From: Ophiosphaerella korrae
Taxonomy: Eukaryota > Ascomycota > Dothideomycetes > Pleosporales > Phaeosphaeriaceae
Length of the DNA: 64,000 nt
Assembly: GCA_028456385.1 (NCBI GenBank)
Contig: JALNQF010000073.1
Span: 62,001-126,000 of the forward strand
Direction of reading: 5' to 3'
Part shown: one piece after another, positions 49,330 to 57,254 of the stretch
Layout: each line of letters begins with the position of its first letter
How positions within the stretch are numbered: the stretch's first letter is position 1
The notes under the pieces: generated by a model
The model's input: only the letters and a program-made list of their open reading frames with translations
Database searches by the model: none
Told to the model about the DNA's origin: nothing
Program-made: the position numbers and the translations under genes

Positions 49330-50500
49330 TTCTTACTAAAAAAAATCTCCCTCCTATATATAAAGTTTGTAACAAGAATAATAATATAAAGTGCATTTTT
49401 ATAGAGTCCTATATAAGTAGATAGTACTTTAACTTTATATAGAGTAACTACATAATAATATAGTAGATCTTTTATTAAAGAAAACTACTAAACTAAAACC
49501 TCTTATTATCTATTTACTATAGAACACGTTTTAATCTATATTAAAACTTGTTCTACTAATCTGCTAGAAATTAGCTTGGATTTTCTTTAAGATAGCTAGC
49601 ACAAAGATACCTAAATCTCCTACTAATTAATATTCTTACAATATTAACTACCCTCTACCTTATTACTATGTTTATTAATGTTAAAATCGAATTTGCATCC
49701 TAGAACGTGTTAGAAACGCGCTTTAAGTATATTCTAGTATACTTACTAGTTATGTTATTCCTAAAATTTTCTTTGCACGTATCGCAAGGCACAACCTAGC
49801 CTAAGCGCCTAGAATAGTTACTTATGCGATTAAGATCAAGCTATAGCTATATTAGAACACGTTTGAAACAGCTTCTGAACTTGTTTTACCTTAGTACTAA
49901 TCTTAAATAGGTAGATTTTGGGCAGATCTTCGGAGAGCATCTAATATAGCTAGCGCTGTTGCTCTATCCTAACAACTCGCTTATCTAATACACGATTATA
50001 CTCTTCTATAACCCCCTAGTACTAATCTAGAACGTGATTAGAACGCGTTTCAAACGCGTTCCACACACTTACCTATTAATAGCGCGAGGATGCTGTAGTA
50101 AATCTGCCCCTTAGCATTCTCGCATAGCGCAATGTCGCTATATCCGTGCTAGTTTTTAATGTAAGTTCTTAGGCTACCTCTCGTACCTAATTTTCGCTAT
50201 ATTAATTAGAACATACTTAAAACGTTTTATAAACATATTCTTACTCTATAGATGCTATTGCCTACTAGGGCCCTGCAAAACAACTCTCTGATCTCTACTA
50301 CTAGGTCGCCGCTGTTGTTAAGCTAAAATGGCCCTAAGCCTTAAGGTGCTAATATTAGGTTAATATAACGTCAGTAGTTATACTAGAACGTAATTAGAAC
50401 AACTTTGTAACATATTTCATTAACCTACGTTTTATGCTAGAGTCTTGCAAACTATTTTTTAGTGGTGTTGTATTATGTGCGTAGGAACGTGTTACGAACG
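49330..50500 (-). pseudogene. Convergent multi-intron gene of the MULE-like element (Cys-rich)
   Basis: On the minus strand at least six introns of about 40-48 bp are clear: 50383-50428 (donor uncertain), 50197-50244, 50027-50072, 49847-49889, 49700-49746 and 49517-49556. They carry donors such as GTAAGTGTGTGG and GTAAAACAAG and acceptors CACGTTCTAG or AATATAG. Exons between them encode a Cys-rich protein (VVPCDTCKENFRNNIT, then TDCKFDFNINKHSNK and a further Cys pair), resembling a zinc-binding module with C-x2-C spacing. Start and end are not fixed. It probably encodes an accessory DNA-binding protein; the identity is not established. Confidence 0.5.
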
Positions 50501-50654
50501 TGATGTTAACGTGTTGTAAAAATGTTGTGTTGGGGCTGAGTTGAGTTGAGCTCGCTTAGAGCTGCGCACGCGCCAAACCTAGCTTGGCATTGCCATCTCA
50601 ACCGAGGCAAATCCATAGTCAGTTGACATGCCGACACCTCTGCCGCAGGGGGGG

Positions 50655-51028
50655 AAGAAGGTAGAGAAAGTAGCTTAGCGCGTAGCCTAGCGCGTAGCTA
50701 TCAACACTAAAAATTCTATGCAACCTAGCTAGAGGTAGAAGAGAAAGGCTTTAACTTCATCTACTTAAAAGAAGAAGCGAAGTAAACAGGTATTTGATAC
50801 TACCAGCAGTGAGTCTCCAGTAGCTACATCAGCAGCTCCACTCAAAACTACTCGCTCTGGCCGCAACGTCAGCCTTCCAGCAAAATTCAGATAGTCTAAA
50901 TTAGTCGCAAGGCTCTAGTTACTACTCCACTACAAAATCTCATAATAATAGCTATTGTGTGTGGCTCTGCAGCCCCATCTTTGAGATTGCGACTTTGGCG
51001 AGGGTGGCCATCACGCGCACAGACACGT
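50655..51028 (+). mobile_element. pogo-1 family, 3' fragment (second copy)
   Basis: This matches 41360-41747: the end of the transposase tail (ARG-rich, LPAKFR, stop TAG 50891-50893) and a shortened 3' end finishing CACGCGCACAGACACGT at 51028, followed by TA. The inner half of the TIR is missing (tggcgagggtggccatcacgcgc). The 5' part of the element is absent, its place being taken by the end of the MULE-like element 30 bp away. Confidence 0.82.
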
Positions 51029-51030
51029 TA

Positions 51031-51897
51031 ATCTATCTTAGCTAATATCGCACAGCAGCACGAGGACGAGATTCGAAGTCAGCTGAAAACCATTCGTAAC
51101 GGATCAGACCGGGTGGCCCACTTCGCACAAAAAGTTCGCCCAGCCCGTTCTTCTGAAATATTCTTTCCAGTTGACGGTGCTCCAGCTGGTGTAATTTCAA
51201 AGTACGAGCCCGACGCCTCATTTTGGCATGATGATGCAGAATACCCTGGCGTCATATTTGAAGTCGCATATTCGCAGAAGAAAAAGCGGCTGGGCCAGCT
51301 AGCTGAAGACTGCCTTCTAGATTCGGATGCGAATGTACAAACTGTTGTCGGCCTAGACATTGAATACGGCAAGAAGGGTTCGCGCAAGGCGGCCTTGTCG
51401 GTGTGGCGAACCCAAGTGTTCAATACTACTGATGGGAATGAGTTACGAGTAGTGCAAGAAGCCACAGACGAGGTATGCTCTGCCGGAAACTTTCCTTCAT
51501 TTAAGATACCTGACCTTACTAGACGTTCCGCGACGACGACAGAAACCCTACCGATCATCCGGGCCTGCGGCTCCATCTCAGCGATTTCGCCCATAAAGGA
51601 CTAGCGCAGGATGAGATTGGGAACCAAGATCGAGAATTGATCATTTCTACTGAACAGCTTTGCCAATTCCTTACCGCAGCCGAGGCCAAGGTACGCCAGC
51701 GGGGATCGCTTAGCAAGGACTCACTCACTCCTGGAGTTAAGAAGAGGAAGCGGTCGGAAACCCCTCCAGAAGAGATTACTTCTGGCGATGAAGCAAGGTA
51801 TGTGGAGCAAGAGGAGAAAGCGGCAAAGCTTATAGCCGACCATGACTCGGATTATGAAAATACACCAATGGGAAGCATTTCGTCCCATCTGCTGTAG
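51031..51897 (+). pseudogene. PD-(D/E)XK (Uma2-like) fungal protein, N-terminus cut by pogo
   Basis: Exon 1 is 51032-51472 and exon 2 is 51523-51897, with a 50-bp intron (GTATGC to TTACTAG, branch site CTGAC). The joined product includes KYEPDASFWHDDAEYPGVIF, EVAYSQKKKRLGQLAEDCLL, VVGLDIEYGKKGSRKAALSV, then TFRDDDRNP and a low-complexity C-terminus ending SSHLL. The order P-D-A-S-F, P-G-V-I-F-E-V-A-Y-S-Q-K, V-G-L-D-I-E-Y is that of a large fungal family related to Uma2-type PD-(D/E)XK nucleases. Reading upstream, the frame runs straight into the end of the pogo-1 fragment (stop at 51029, TA duplication). The start codon and first exon are therefore missing. The remaining frame is free of stops, so the break is recent or the 5' half lies elsewhere. 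Confidence 0.7.
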
Positions 51898-52110
51898 GAG
51901 AGGGCGAAGTGAGGTATCGAGCTAAGCGCCGATGCACGCAAGCCGAACTGTTCATCGGCCGGTAGATTACTAATTCAAAACTCCTAGATAGCCCTCAATT
52001 CTATCTTCAAGCTGCTCCTATAAATGTAGATCCGGTGCTAGTAAGTTCAGAATCAAGGAACTACTCGCGTGCTGCTTAGCCACAAGCTGATAGCCATACA
52101 GGCTCTTGCA
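51898..52110. other. No recognisable feature
   Basis: I see no gene or repeat in the short stretch between the Uma2-like gene and the inverted-repeat element. Confidence 0.4.
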
Positions 52111-52348
52111 CCGTGGAAAAAGTGGGAAATAAGCTAGTACAATCACGACCACCTGCACCATCACCTCTACACTAAAACACCACAACCACCACATGTATGT
52201 TATACGCGATGCTGTAATGATTTGTATACAGATGAATTAGAGCCTTTTTCAACCCTTTAAACAGCTGTTTACTGCAATAAAACGTACACGGTACGTATTG
52301 GTAGTGTTCATCCCTCCAATAGCTTATTTCCCACTTTTTCTACGACAC
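52111..52348. mobile_element. Short inverted-repeat element (MITE-like)
   Basis: Perfect 20-bp arms AAAAAGTGGGAAATAAGCTA (52117-52136) and its complement (52320-52339), with further similarity outwards (caccgtgg against gtgtcgtag). Length is about 240 bp with no coding. TA follows the right end, so a Tc1/mariner-type MITE is likely, but the left duplication is not clear. Confidence 0.55.
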
Positions 52349-52349
52349 T

Positions 52350-52567
52350 AGAGACACTCTATGTAAATGATGACTTTAGCCGAATCGTTCTAGCCAGATT
52401 TAGAAACTGCTTTGATCGGAGGTACCGACCGGGGTGGCGAGATTGCATGAATCTGCGCGCCACACCAGCTATAGGGCAGATAATGGTTTTATGACATCAA
52501 AGCTAGTATCTAGGGGTTAAATATAACTATTCAAGGGCAATTCGGGAAGGCAGAAGTTTTATAGTGA
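52350..52567. other. No recognisable feature
   Basis: Unassigned, moderately GC-rich sequence between the MITE-like element and a repeat R copy. Confidence 0.4.
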
Positions 52568-52922
52568 TGTTATATAGAAATGAGGTGAGGTGGACATCAG
52601 CGATCGATCTGGCGATGCTAGCTCGCCTCTAACTCAACCACATCAACCCAACTGCGGCGTACCAGCTCAACTGCGATGCATCAACTCAGTTGCAGTGCAT
52701 CGACTCAGCTGCGATGCACCGACTCGGCCGTGGCGCATCACTTTGACAGGGCTGTGACAAGAGAGTAGCTATCGGGCGGCGCGTGCGCTCAACAAAAGGG
52801 CAACCTTGGGGCAGGGGAGTAGTCAAAGAACATCACGAATTATATCAATAGCAGCCAGCAGGGAGATGATAGTCGGAGCAATCAATTCTCACCAGTGACC
52901 AGTGACACAGTTATCATGAGCA
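52568..52922 (-). repeat. LTR-like repeat R, reverse copy lacking its 5' end
   Basis: On the minus strand it has the cctgctggctgctattgat segment, the 20-bp tandem (gctgagtcgatgcactgcaa) and ends CTCATTTCTATATAACA. The TGTCAGATTTG start is missing; the repeat stops about 25 bp before the stop codon of the kinase gene. The minisatellite part has four or five units. Confidence 0.6.
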
Positions 52923-52945
52923 ATTAGTCTAGTACAATCAAAAAC

Positions 52946-54349
52946 TTATATTTGAAACTCATTAGCCAACTCATCTTCAAAGTCGGAGTCGGAGTCGGAG
53001 TCGGAGCCAGAGTCGGAGTCGGAGTCGAAGTCATCAATTTCAACGAGCGTCACACCATCTTCTGGATGTATTTCACTCCACTTTTGAAGTATATCCGATG
53101 CTTCATTGAGACCGTAATCGCAATGTATACCGCTTTTTAGTCGCTTAAAAAGGCGTCTCGCCAGAATTGCCTCGGCGGCAAAAGCATATTTTTTGTACTT
53201 ATCTGTAGCGTGTTTAATGAAAGTGTTTTTAAGATGACAATCTTCTTCGATCGACAGTGTCCGAGTCACATCGCACTCGCGGGAAGCCTGGGTAGCACCA
53301 GGTTTATCTGGAGTCCAAAGCCAGGATGGCGCACGATATGCCACGAACTCAGGGGCAAACATAGCGAAGTCCCAGTCAATAACGCCTGTGATTTTGGCCT
53401 CCGTCTCATCAACTACGGTTGCAAGTAGGTTGTAATTTTCAAGGTCTCCATGGACCAGGACAGACGGTCCACTAAGGAAACCGAGGCCTTCTAGAGATTT
53501 TGAAATGATTTCAAACTGCTTCCAGATATCTGAATAACAGCTCCAAGAGGGACATTTCTGCATATTGTTAAACTGGTCCGCACATAGCTGAAGCAGAAGA
53601 TCGATAGACGACTGTGTAGTAGACCGCATCTCTGGAACCTTGTCGGAAATCCTAAACTTGTTGATTTGAATCGATAATCTCTCGCCGCTAGAGTTATCAA
53701 TAGAGATATTTCCTGGCGGGCCTTCTATTTTAGCAATAATTGGCGCGAGTTCGGCAACTTGTTTCGCGATACTGCATTTCTGTGCAAAGTTTAAGGAATT
53801 CCACATTTCTTCTAAATTCTTACCAGCTAAACGATTCTGTATCATATAAGCTTGCTTTAATGCGTTATTGCTTGAAAGATCGTACGCGATAACTTTCGGC
53901 ACAGGCAACCCAGCATGGGCACCTACGAAACGCAAAATGGCGACATGTTTGTCTATACTTTCTCCCCTATTTCGTGGAATGCGTACAATGTACTTTTCAG
54001 GCTCTTGCTTTGGCCGTCTACCCCAACAGCAAGTATAATGTGTTTTGAGCCATTGAAGGCTGAATTGCTTTGGTTTGGTAGAGATATCTACGCCCGCAAC
54101 TCGATTAAATGTTCCACCCTTCATACGATGAATGGTGATATCTGATAAATTGGATTTGAGATTTTTTACAGCAATCTCAGCGACTTTAAATTGAAAAGTT
54201 TCGAACGGCTCATGATTGTCCTGACTAAATTGAATCGTCGATGTTTCGGAGCGCGCATCGGCATTTGGAGAGAGATCTAGCTCTAGTACGCTCCGTGGCG
54301 TATCAAAGGTATGTCTAAGGAGTAGCAGAAGATTTTTAAAGGTAGTCAT
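52946..54349 (-). CDS. APH-like (aminoglycoside phosphotransferase fold) kinase
   Basis: Intact single-exon ORF of 467 codons, ATG at 54349. The N-terminal lobe has KYIVRIPR (the ATP-site Lys region) and ILRFVGAHAGLPVPKVIAYD. The catalytic loop is SVLVHGDLENYNLLATVVDE (HGDxxxxN) and the metal-binding motif is TGVIDWDFAMFAPEF (IDWD). This is the phosphotransferase enzyme family (APH/choline kinase fold), widely expanded in Pezizomycotina. The substrate is usually unknown and resistance to aminoglycosides should not be assumed. The last 25 residues are an Asp-Ser repeat followed by FEDELANEFQI, from a GACTCC-type microsatellite, which is unusual for the family. The gene lies between a repeat R copy and AT-rich DNA with no obvious partner. 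It appears functional; codon use is normal and RIP is absent. Confidence 0.88.
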   Translation of the reverse strand: MTTFKNLLLLLRHTFDTPRSVLELDLSPNADARSETSTIQFSQDNHEPFETFQFKVAEIAVKNLKSNLSDITIHRMKGGTFNRVAGVDISTKPKQFSLQWLKTHYTCCWGRRPKQEPEKYIVRIPRNRGESIDKHVAILRFVGAHAGLPVPKVIAYDLSSNNALKQAYMIQNRLAGKNLEEMWNSLNFAQKCSIAKQVAELAPIIAKIEGPPGNISIDNSSGERLSIQINKFRISDKVPEMRSTTQSSIDLLLQLCADQFNNMQKCPSWSCYSDIWKQFEIISKSLEGLGFLSGPSVLVHGDLENYNLLATVVDETEAKITGVIDWDFAMFAPEFVAYRAPSWLWTPDKPGATQASRECDVTRTLSIEEDCHLKNTFIKHATDKYKKYAFAAEAILARRLFKRLKSGIHCDYGLNEASDILQKWSEIHPEDGVTLVEIDDFDSDSDSGSDSDSDSDFEDELANEFQI

Positions 54350-54818
54350 TTTGAGACGTAACCCTAGGATGAAAATAATTAGTTGCGGAATACTCTAGAA
54401 TATGTATATAATAATATTCTGATATTAAGATATAAACTACTTTTTAAGAAGGGAGAGGTTAATAAGTAATTCGAGATATAAGAACATTGTATGTTCTTTA
54501 TTAAGTTGTAGTCTACCCTTAACACTTGTTGTTAACAAAGAGACATATAATACAACAAGTAGCTTTTAGTAGCGGACTTATAACTATATAGGATATTACA
54601 ACGAGCCTCAAAGATTTAGTAAGTTATAGAGGTAATATTATAGTTATACAACGTACTTTCCTACATTGTTTACTTCCTTCAAAATTCTATGCTTCCCTGT
54701 ATTTAAATACTAATTTATTTTCTATTCCAACAAGTGCTATCTTTCTACAGTTAATGCCTCCTATTATATAAAACTAAATACTCCGATTTCATTCTTAGTA
54801 GAACGATACTCCACGAAT
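54350..54818. other. AT-rich intergenic, no gene seen
   Basis: The promoter region of two divergent genes (minus-strand kinase, plus-strand Cys-rich ORF). AT-rich, with no repeat or ORF recognised. CT-rich and CAA-rich stretches just before 54819 could be part of the downstream 5' UTR. Confidence 0.4.
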
Positions 54819-55133
54819 ATGCCAACAACGTATGGGACACAGCATCATTGCCCAGGTAGGATTGCAAAGATTGCTAATGAGACCCCTGGAGGCTGTATAC
54901 GACATACAGGTTCGCTAAGATACTGTACAAAACATCAGCAGATGTGCAAAAATGGGTGTGATGCCTATCATTTAAAATCAGACCCTTGTTGTTCAGCTTG
55001 TATAAGAAGGAAGAAGCGCGAAGATAAAACAAGACGTCTGGAGGCTCAGTATCAGCAAAAGAAAGAAGCAAACGATAAGCATAAGCATAACGAATTCTGG
55101 GATCCTCCAAAAGAACGAAAGAAACCTATTTAA
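54819..55133 (+). CDS. Small Cys/His-rich basic protein (hypothetical)
   Basis: A 104-codon ORF with the start in a good context (acgaatATGCC). The first 65 residues hold eight Cys and several His: C-P-G near residue 11, GGCIRHTGSLRYCTKHQQMC, CDAYH, then DPCCSACIRRKKRE. Spacings such as C-x7-C-x3-H-x2-C and C-C-x2-C suggest zinc binding. The C-terminal third is a basic, Gln/Lys-rich helix. Small proteins with a G-C-x-R-H-T-G-S-x-R-Y-C pattern are, as I recall, common orphan families in dothideomycetes. No signal peptide, so intracellular or nuclear. It is free of RIP. Function unknown. Confidence 0.55.
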   Translation: MPTTYGTQHHCPGRIAKIANETPGGCIRHTGSLRYCTKHQQMCKNGCDAYHLKSDPCCSACIRRKKREDKTRRLEAQYQQKKEANDKHKHNEFWDPPKERKKPI

Positions 55134-55263
55134 CAGACCCTATTATGAGAAATGTATAGTAAATCTATAATAAGTTTTGAAGTAACTATAAAATATGTAC
55201 AGTATATATCTACCTACTATAGAATAACTACTCTACATAGTAAACTACTATTTAGCACTCAAA
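55134..55263. other. AT-rich spacer, nothing seen
   Basis: The 3' flank of the Cys-rich ORF leading into LTR fragments. Confidence 0.4.
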
Positions 55264-55329
55264 ACTATCACATACTTGCAATCGATCCACGATCCACATC
55301 CATCACTGAGTGACCCTCCAAATCTGACA
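55264..55329 (-). repeat. Truncated LTR (first 66 bp)
   Basis: On the minus strand this begins TGTCAGATTTGGAGGGTCAC and stays similar to the next LTR for about 65 bp, then ends. Confidence 0.5.
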
Positions 55330-55584
55330 GACCGATAGATTAGCAAACCACGAAACTCGAGATAACGACTCTCCACCACCACCGAGTCGCAACTGCATAG
55401 AGACGAGTATATAGACTGGAGGATAGAGCAGCAGAATCAGGCAGCAATCAACTCACTTCAATCTATCTGATCAATCACTAAATTCAATTAGTGACTAGTG
55501 ACTCAATTATCACGAGCGATTATTACATACTTGCAATCAACCTACAGTTCACATCCATCACTGTGTGACGCTTCAAATCTGACA
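55330..55584 (-). repeat. Copia-type LTR (minus orientation)
   Basis: Starts TGTCAGATTTGAAGCGTCAC at 55584 directly after the Copia RNase H end, so it is the 3' LTR of that element. It contains cttcaatctatctgatcaat and the tatatactcgtctct block shared with 56142 and 59209. Confidence 0.65.
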
Positions 55585-55601
55585 CCATTATTCAGAGTTA
55601 C

Positions 55602-55853
55602 TCAGTTCTGTTCCACCAGCCCGAGCTGCCCTAGGAATCCAGTCCACTTGTTCGGCGGCAGTGCCTTGGTAAGCCCGTCTGCAATCATCTCATCTGTGCG
55701 TGTGTATTCAATTCGCAGCGTTCCATTTGAGACCTCTTGTCTGAGCCAGTGGTTATGTATATCGACGTGCCTCGGCTTGGTTTGGCACTTGGCTTTCTCT
55801 TCAGCGACCAGCCGGATGGTCTGTGTATTGTCGCACTTGATTGTAATTGGCAA
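55602..55853 (-). pseudogene. Ty1/Copia RNase H, C-terminal fragment
   Basis: The minus-strand frame of 83 codons reads ITIKCDNTQTIRLVAEEKAK, then HVDIHNHWLRQEV, EYTRTDEMIADGLTKALPPN and FLGQLGLVEQ before a stop. This is the well-known end of Copia pol (D-N-x-x-x-I-x-L, R-x-x-H-V-D-I, T-x-x-M-x-A-D-G-L-T-K). RNase H removes the RNA strand of the replication intermediate. The rest of pol is missing: 40 bp upstream the sequence turns into an inverted copy of itself. The stop lies 18 bp before the 3' LTR. Confidence 0.85.
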
Positions 55854-55980
55854 GTTGAGTTGAGTAACCTAGAGTTCTTGTAGGAGTTGTGATACAATCA
55901 AGTGCGACAATACACAGACCATCCGGCTAGTCACTGAAGAGAAAGCCAAGCGCTAAACCAAGCTAAAGCACGTCGATATA
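55758..55980. repeat. 87-bp inverted repeat of Copia RNase H sequence
   Basis: Arms 55758-55844 and 55894-55980, separated by 49 bp, are reverse complements at roughly 90% identity. Both encode the TIKCDNTQTIRLV segment, in opposite directions. The plus-strand arm has RIP-type changes (TAA for Gln). Confidence 0.7.
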
Positions 55981-56141
55981 TTGTGGCATACTAGGATGCA
56001 CGTAGAAGTAGGAGGCAGGTGGCGACCCGCAGTCGACGAGATGAGTTGAAATATATCGGTTGAGTAGCTACATGACGAGTTGGTGTCGGCGGCCCTCTAC
56101 TCCATCCGATCTCTCTCGGAGCCTACGCAGAGCCGCAATGC

Positions 56142-56315
56142 TGTCGGATTTGATGGTCACCCGTAAATGGTTGTAAATAGTTGAATTGATGTGAGTTCAT
56201 TAATTCTATCTCCTATCTGCTGCTCTGTCTCCAATCTATATACTCGTCTCTACACAGTTGCGGCTCGGTGGTAGAGAGCCATTATCTCGAGTTTCGTGGT
56301 TTGCTCACGTATCGG
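56142..56315 (+). repeat. Copia-type LTR fragment
   Basis: Starts TGTCGGATTTGATGGTCACC, with the shared ctatatactcgtctctac and gagtttcgtggtttgct blocks; it ends near tatcggct. Oriented opposite to the LTR at 55584, making a head-to-head pair around the inverted RNase H fragments. Confidence 0.55.
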
Positions 56316-56597
56316 CTCTACGCAGTCGGGTTTGGTTGAACGGGATGGTTCGGCTCGTCGCATACGTTATTCTAGTAGGATATGACGAGTAATGTGCCAT
56401 AATGAGAGATTTCAGGTAAACAGAGGGCCAATTTTAGTGAGGTGAGCACTTATGTCGCATCGTAAAAGAGTGAATGTTATTTGGGCGTACAAGAGGCTGA
56501 ACAAGGCGTAGGCCATTGCTGCTGAGAAAAAAAAGTTTAGCCGAAAGCGGCTAGCATGCTAGTTCTAGGTTAGCGCCATTACAACCTTGCTTGATCT
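56316..56597. other. No recognisable feature
   Basis: Unassigned sequence between the LTR fragment and the Pro/His-rich ORF. Confidence 0.4.
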
Positions 56598-56999
56598 ATG
56601 GTCAGATTTTATAAGAATCCTCTTCAATTTTATCGATGCACTCATCCAGCTCCTCACCTGTATGGTCCTTGGCGACAGCTCTCCAGCATCCCTGCAATGA
56701 TCGCTGGCACATCTATATCAACGGCATCGTCCCCTAGAAAGCCCATCTCGCCGCATACCCCACATACCCCACATACCCCACATACCCCACATACCCCACA
56801 TATGCCAGCAATTCCTTCCCGGCTAAGCGCAAATAGCATCATTGAATATGAGCAAGGTCAGACTAATGTGGAGGAGCAAAGCGAGAACGAAGATGGTATT
56901 GCCAGGGCATGGGAACTACCGCTAGTCGAGTTCAGTTGCTCAGCAGAACCGAAACCTCCCTGGAGACGAGCCAGACGTGTTTGGCGTCCGTGCAGCTAG
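56598..56999 (+). CDS. Uncertain ORF with Thr-Pro-His tandem repeat
   Basis: 133 codons, [20 protein letters not shown], then [18 protein letters not shown] from a 9-bp tandem (ataccccac, about 56753-56800), then an acidic stretch [14 protein letters not shown]. No family recognised. It may be a fragment of a longer gene or a chance ORF in a GC-richer patch. The reverse strand is also open across the repeat, which weakens the case. Confidence 0.25.
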   Translation: MVRFYKNPLQFYRCTHPAPHLYGPWRQLSSIPAMIAGTSISTASSPRKPISPHTPHTPHTPHTPHTPHMPAIPSRLSANSIIEYEQGQTNVEEQSENEDGIARAWELPLVEFSCSAEPKPPWRRARRVWRPCS

Positions 57000-57250
57000 C
57001 CTGCCTGCGGAAGAAGTCAACCGAGCAAGAGGTTATTCGCTCAGACAGAATCACATGCCAGTGCCAGTCGAGATAACCAAGCACCAAAGGATGTTGGCTC
57101 GTGAGAGGAGTTAATGCGTCCTATGTCAACATTAGGCTGGTAAATGGGTTCGGGGTACCCGGCCCCAGGTAGAGGTTAGCTTCGGGGTGGTAGGAGCGCC
57201 ACGTAGGGGTTGGGGTTGGGGTTGGGTTAGGTACAAGGTCTGTGCCAGTG
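57000..57250. repeat. Intergenic sequence with second hAT-like GT-rich end
   Basis: At 57135 GGCTGGTAAATGGGTTCGGG, then a ggttgggg run to about 57230, repeats the arrangement at 42885-43020. The rest is unassigned. Confidence 0.35.
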
Positions 57251-57254
57251 CGGC

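Larger units (their letters stand above)
43099..50627 (+). mobile_element. MULE-like DNA transposon with 36-bp TIRs, carrying pogo-3
   Basis: Perfect 36-bp inverted repeats at 43099-43134 and 50592-50627 begin GTCAACTGACTATGGATTTG. Without pogo-3 (1864 bp with its TA) the element is about 5.7 kb. It holds a multi-intron transposase-like gene on the plus strand and a shorter convergent multi-intron gene on the minus strand near the right end. I could not find a convincing 8-11 bp target duplication. RIP damage is strong from about 44.0 to 49.5 kb and weaker near both ends. Confidence 0.75.

Noticed and set aside
43384..50430. Regularly spaced roughly 45-bp repeats, first suspected to be a CRISPR-like or satellite array
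   Set aside because: Spacing is irregular (about 100-450 bp); each repeat begins GT and ends AG and rejoins coding frames, so they are introns. CRISPR is not expected in a fungus.
51079..51594. 171-codon minus-strand ORF
   Set aside because: It is the shadow of the Uma2-like gene, whose plus-strand frame carries the conserved motifs and a proper intron.
55498..55863. 121-codon plus-strand ORF
   Set aside because: It is antisense to the Copia RNase H frame, which has the clear family motifs.
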